From contig REEQ01000075.1 of assembly GCA_007695005.1 (NCBI GenBank), forward strand, positions 1 to 64,000: a stretch of 64,000 bases of DNA, written 5' to 3'. Position numbers and translations under genes: made by a program. The notes beneath the pieces are model-generated. The model saw nothing but the letters and a program-made list of their open reading frames with translations, was not told the origin of the DNA and did not search any database. Below, piece after piece: positions 62,150 through 64,000 of the stretch (within the stretch, counting starts at the first letter, position 1; the number at the start of each line of letters is the position of its first letter). The DNA comes from Wenzhouxiangellaceae bacterium. GTDB lineage: Bacteria > Pseudomonadota > Gammaproteobacteria > Xanthomonadales > Wenzhouxiangellaceae.

Positions 62150-63387
62150 CAGCTCGTTACCCTTTCCGGTACGGGTTTGGTCTTCTCGATGCTTGTCCAG
62201 ATCGGCATCAGGATAAAGAAGGCAAAGTAGACGAATGTCCACAAGCGCAGCTCAAAGGTGCTCGACTCCTGAGACAGGCCGAGCATACCCAGGCGGACGA
62301 AAGCAACCACGAACAAGCCCAGAGCCAGCTTGGACATCCAGCTGCGATAGCGAATGGACTTGACAGGGCTGCGATCCAGCCAGGGCACGAGATACAGGAT
62401 CATCACCGCAGCCCCCATCAGAATGACACCCATCAACTTGTCGGGCACCGCCTGGAGGATGGCGTAGAAGGGCGTGAAGTACCAAACCGGCGGGATATGA
62501 TCTGGCGTCACCAGCGGGTTGGCTTCAACGAAATTGTCCGGCTTCAGAAAATAACCGCCAAACTCCGGCCAGAAAAAGATAATGAAAGCTGCGATCAGCA
62601 GGAAGAACGCGGCCCCAAAGATGTCCTTGACCGTGTAGTAGGGGTGAAACGGAATGCCATCCAGAGGACGCCCGCTCTCATCTTTCCTGGCCTTGATTTC
62701 GACCCCGTCCGGATTATTCGAGCCGACCTCATGCAATGCCGCCAGGTGCAGCACCACCAAACCAACCAGTACAAGCGGCAGCGCCACAACGTGCAGGGCA
62801 AAGAAGCGATTCAAGGTTGCGTCAGCGACGAAGAAATCGCCGCGGATCCACTCGACCAACGCTTCGCCGACATAGGGCACGGCGCCGAACAGGGAAATGA
62901 TCACCTGAGCGCCCCAGTAAGACATTTGACCCCAAGGCAAAACATAGCCCATGAACGACTCGGCCATCAGGACCAGGTAAATGGTTACTCCGAGAATCCA
63001 GACCAGTTCACGTGGCTTCTGATAGGAACCGTACATCAGGGCCCTGAACATGTGCAGGTAGACCACGACGAAGAACAGAGAGGCTCCGGTGGAGTGCATG
63101 TAGCGGATCAGCCAACCCCACTCCACGTCGCGCATGATGAACTCGACGGAGGCGAAAGCCAGCTCGGCATCCGGCTTGTAGTGCATGGTCAGGAAAATGC
63201 CGGTCAATATTTGGTTGACCAGAACCAGCAAGGACAGCGAACCGAAAAAATACCAGAGGTTGAAGTTTTTCGGAGCGTAGTACTCGCTGAGATGCTTCTT
63301 GTAAAACTCGCCGACGGCGGCGCGATCGTTAACCCAGTTGTTCAGGGCATCCACGCCCTTCGTCAAGGTACTGGCAGGCTTGGCCAT
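62149..63387 (-). CDS. petB: Cytochrome b of the bc1 complex
   Basis: NLWYFFGSLSLLVLVNQILTGIFLTMHY, GYVLPWGQMSYWGAQVI. Confidence 0.97.
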   Translation of the reverse strand: MAKPASTLTKGVDALNNWVNDRAAVGEFYKKHLSEYYAPKNFNLWYFFGSLSLLVLVNQILTGIFLTMHYKPDAELAFASVEFIMRDVEWGWLIRYMHSTGASLFFVVVYLHMFRALMYGSYQKPRELVWILGVTIYLVLMAESFMGYVLPWGQMSYWGAQVIISLFGAVPYVGEALVEWIRGDFFVADATLNRFFALHVVALPLVLVGLVVLHLAALHEVGSNNPDGVEIKARKDESGRPLDGIPFHPYYTVKDIFGAAFFLLIAAFIIFFWPEFGGYFLKPDNFVEANPLVTPDHIPPVWYFTPFYAILQAVPDKLMGVILMGAAVMILYLVPWLDRSPVKSIRYRSWMSKLALGLFVVAFVRLGMLGLSQESSTFELRLWTFVYFAFFILMPIWTSIEKTKPVPERVTS

Positions 63388-63389
63388 GA

Positions 63390-64000
63390 TCAGGAAGCTC
63401 CTTCGTAATCAACGCCGATGATGACATGATCATCGTCAATGAAAGAGTGTGGCGGAACCAGCAGGTTGCGAACGGCAGGAACCCCACTGAAAACACGCCC
63501 GGCGAGGTCAAAGGTCGAGCGGTGACACGGGCAGAAAAAGCCGCCTCGCCAGTCTGCGTCGAACGGCTGCGGGCCAACTTCGGGGATGACCTGCGGCACG
63601 CAACCCAAGTGCGTACAGTGCACGTTCAGCACCAGGATTTCCGGACGAATCGATCGGTGCACGTTGCGCGCATAGGCCGGCTGCTGATCGGCAACGGCCG
63701 ATTCAGGGTCGCGCAGGCGCGGATTCAGATCGGGCAACTGTGCCAGCATGCGCTCCGTTCGGCGCATGATGCCTATGGTCTGCCCACGCCACTGCACGCG
63801 CGCCATCTGCCCCGGCTCGAGATTACCAATGAAGACCTCGACTGGCGCGCCGATGATGCGAGCCCGCGCACTGGGGCGCAAAGAAGCCAAGAACGGCCAG
63901 GCTGCCGCAGCGACGCCAACAGCGCCGACAACGCCCGTCGTCCCCAGCAGAAGACGACGTCTGGACAGATCAGCGCTCGGCTGTTCGGAATCTAGTGCTT
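63390..64000 (-). CDS. petA: Ubiquinol-cytochrome c reductase Rieske Fe-S subunit (5' end beyond window)
   Basis: CTHLGCVPQ and CPCHRSTFD motifs. Frame stays open to the right edge, encoding ALDSEQPSADLSRRRLLLGTTGVVGAVGVAAAAWPFLAS (Tat-like), so the track start at 63890 is internal. Confidence 0.95.
   Translation of the reverse strand, partial: ALDSEQPSADLSRRRLLLGTTGVVGAVGVAAAAWPFLASLRPSARARIIGAPVEVFIGNLEPGQMARVQWRGQTIGIMRRTERMLAQLPDLNPRLRDPESAVADQQPAYARNVHRSIRPEILVLNVHCTHLGCVPQVIPEVGPQPFDADWRGGFFCPCHRSTFDLAGRVFSGVPAVRNLLVPPHSFIDDDHVIIGVDYEGAS

Overview
64-kb window from a GC-rich gammaproteobacterium-like genome, probably Xanthomonadales/Chromatiales-like judging by synteny and protein style (inference). 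The left ~27 kb is a nearly complete type VI secretion (T6SS) locus with gene content like P. aeruginosa HSI-I. In transcription order on the minus strand it reads tagH/fha, tssJ, tssK, tssL(OmpA), tssM, tagF, pppA, [an opposite-strand 88-aa orphan gene], tssA, tssB, tssC, hcp, tagJ, tssE, tssF, tssG, clpV, vgrG, DUF2169-pentapeptide-repeat fusion, pentapeptide-repeat protein, and it probably continues past the left edge. The remainder is conserved core: E1 dehydrogenase fusion, glutaryl-CoA-dehydrogenase-like gene, two tandem small cytochromes c, nfuA, polysaccharide genes, lapB-lapA-ihfB-rpsA-cmk-aroA-hisC-pheA-serC-serS-purA-hflC-hflK-hflX-hfq-miaA-mutL-ami, an nsrR-like regulator, nlpD-pcm-surE, smr, sspB-sspA and petC-petB-petA (petA runs off the right edge). 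Points most worth a second look: (1) a low-GC vgrG-tail/DUF2169-PRP/PRP cassette that may be an undescribed T6SS cargo module; (2) a ~187-bp nested inverted-repeat element between convergent genes at 31862-32048; (3) a small orphan gene in the middle of the T6SS locus, sharing its upstream region (with a CRP-like site) with tssA; (4) pppA and tagF without an adjacent ppkA kinase. No tRNA, rRNA, CRISPR array or transposase was recognised. All calls are by eye from translations; no database search was run.
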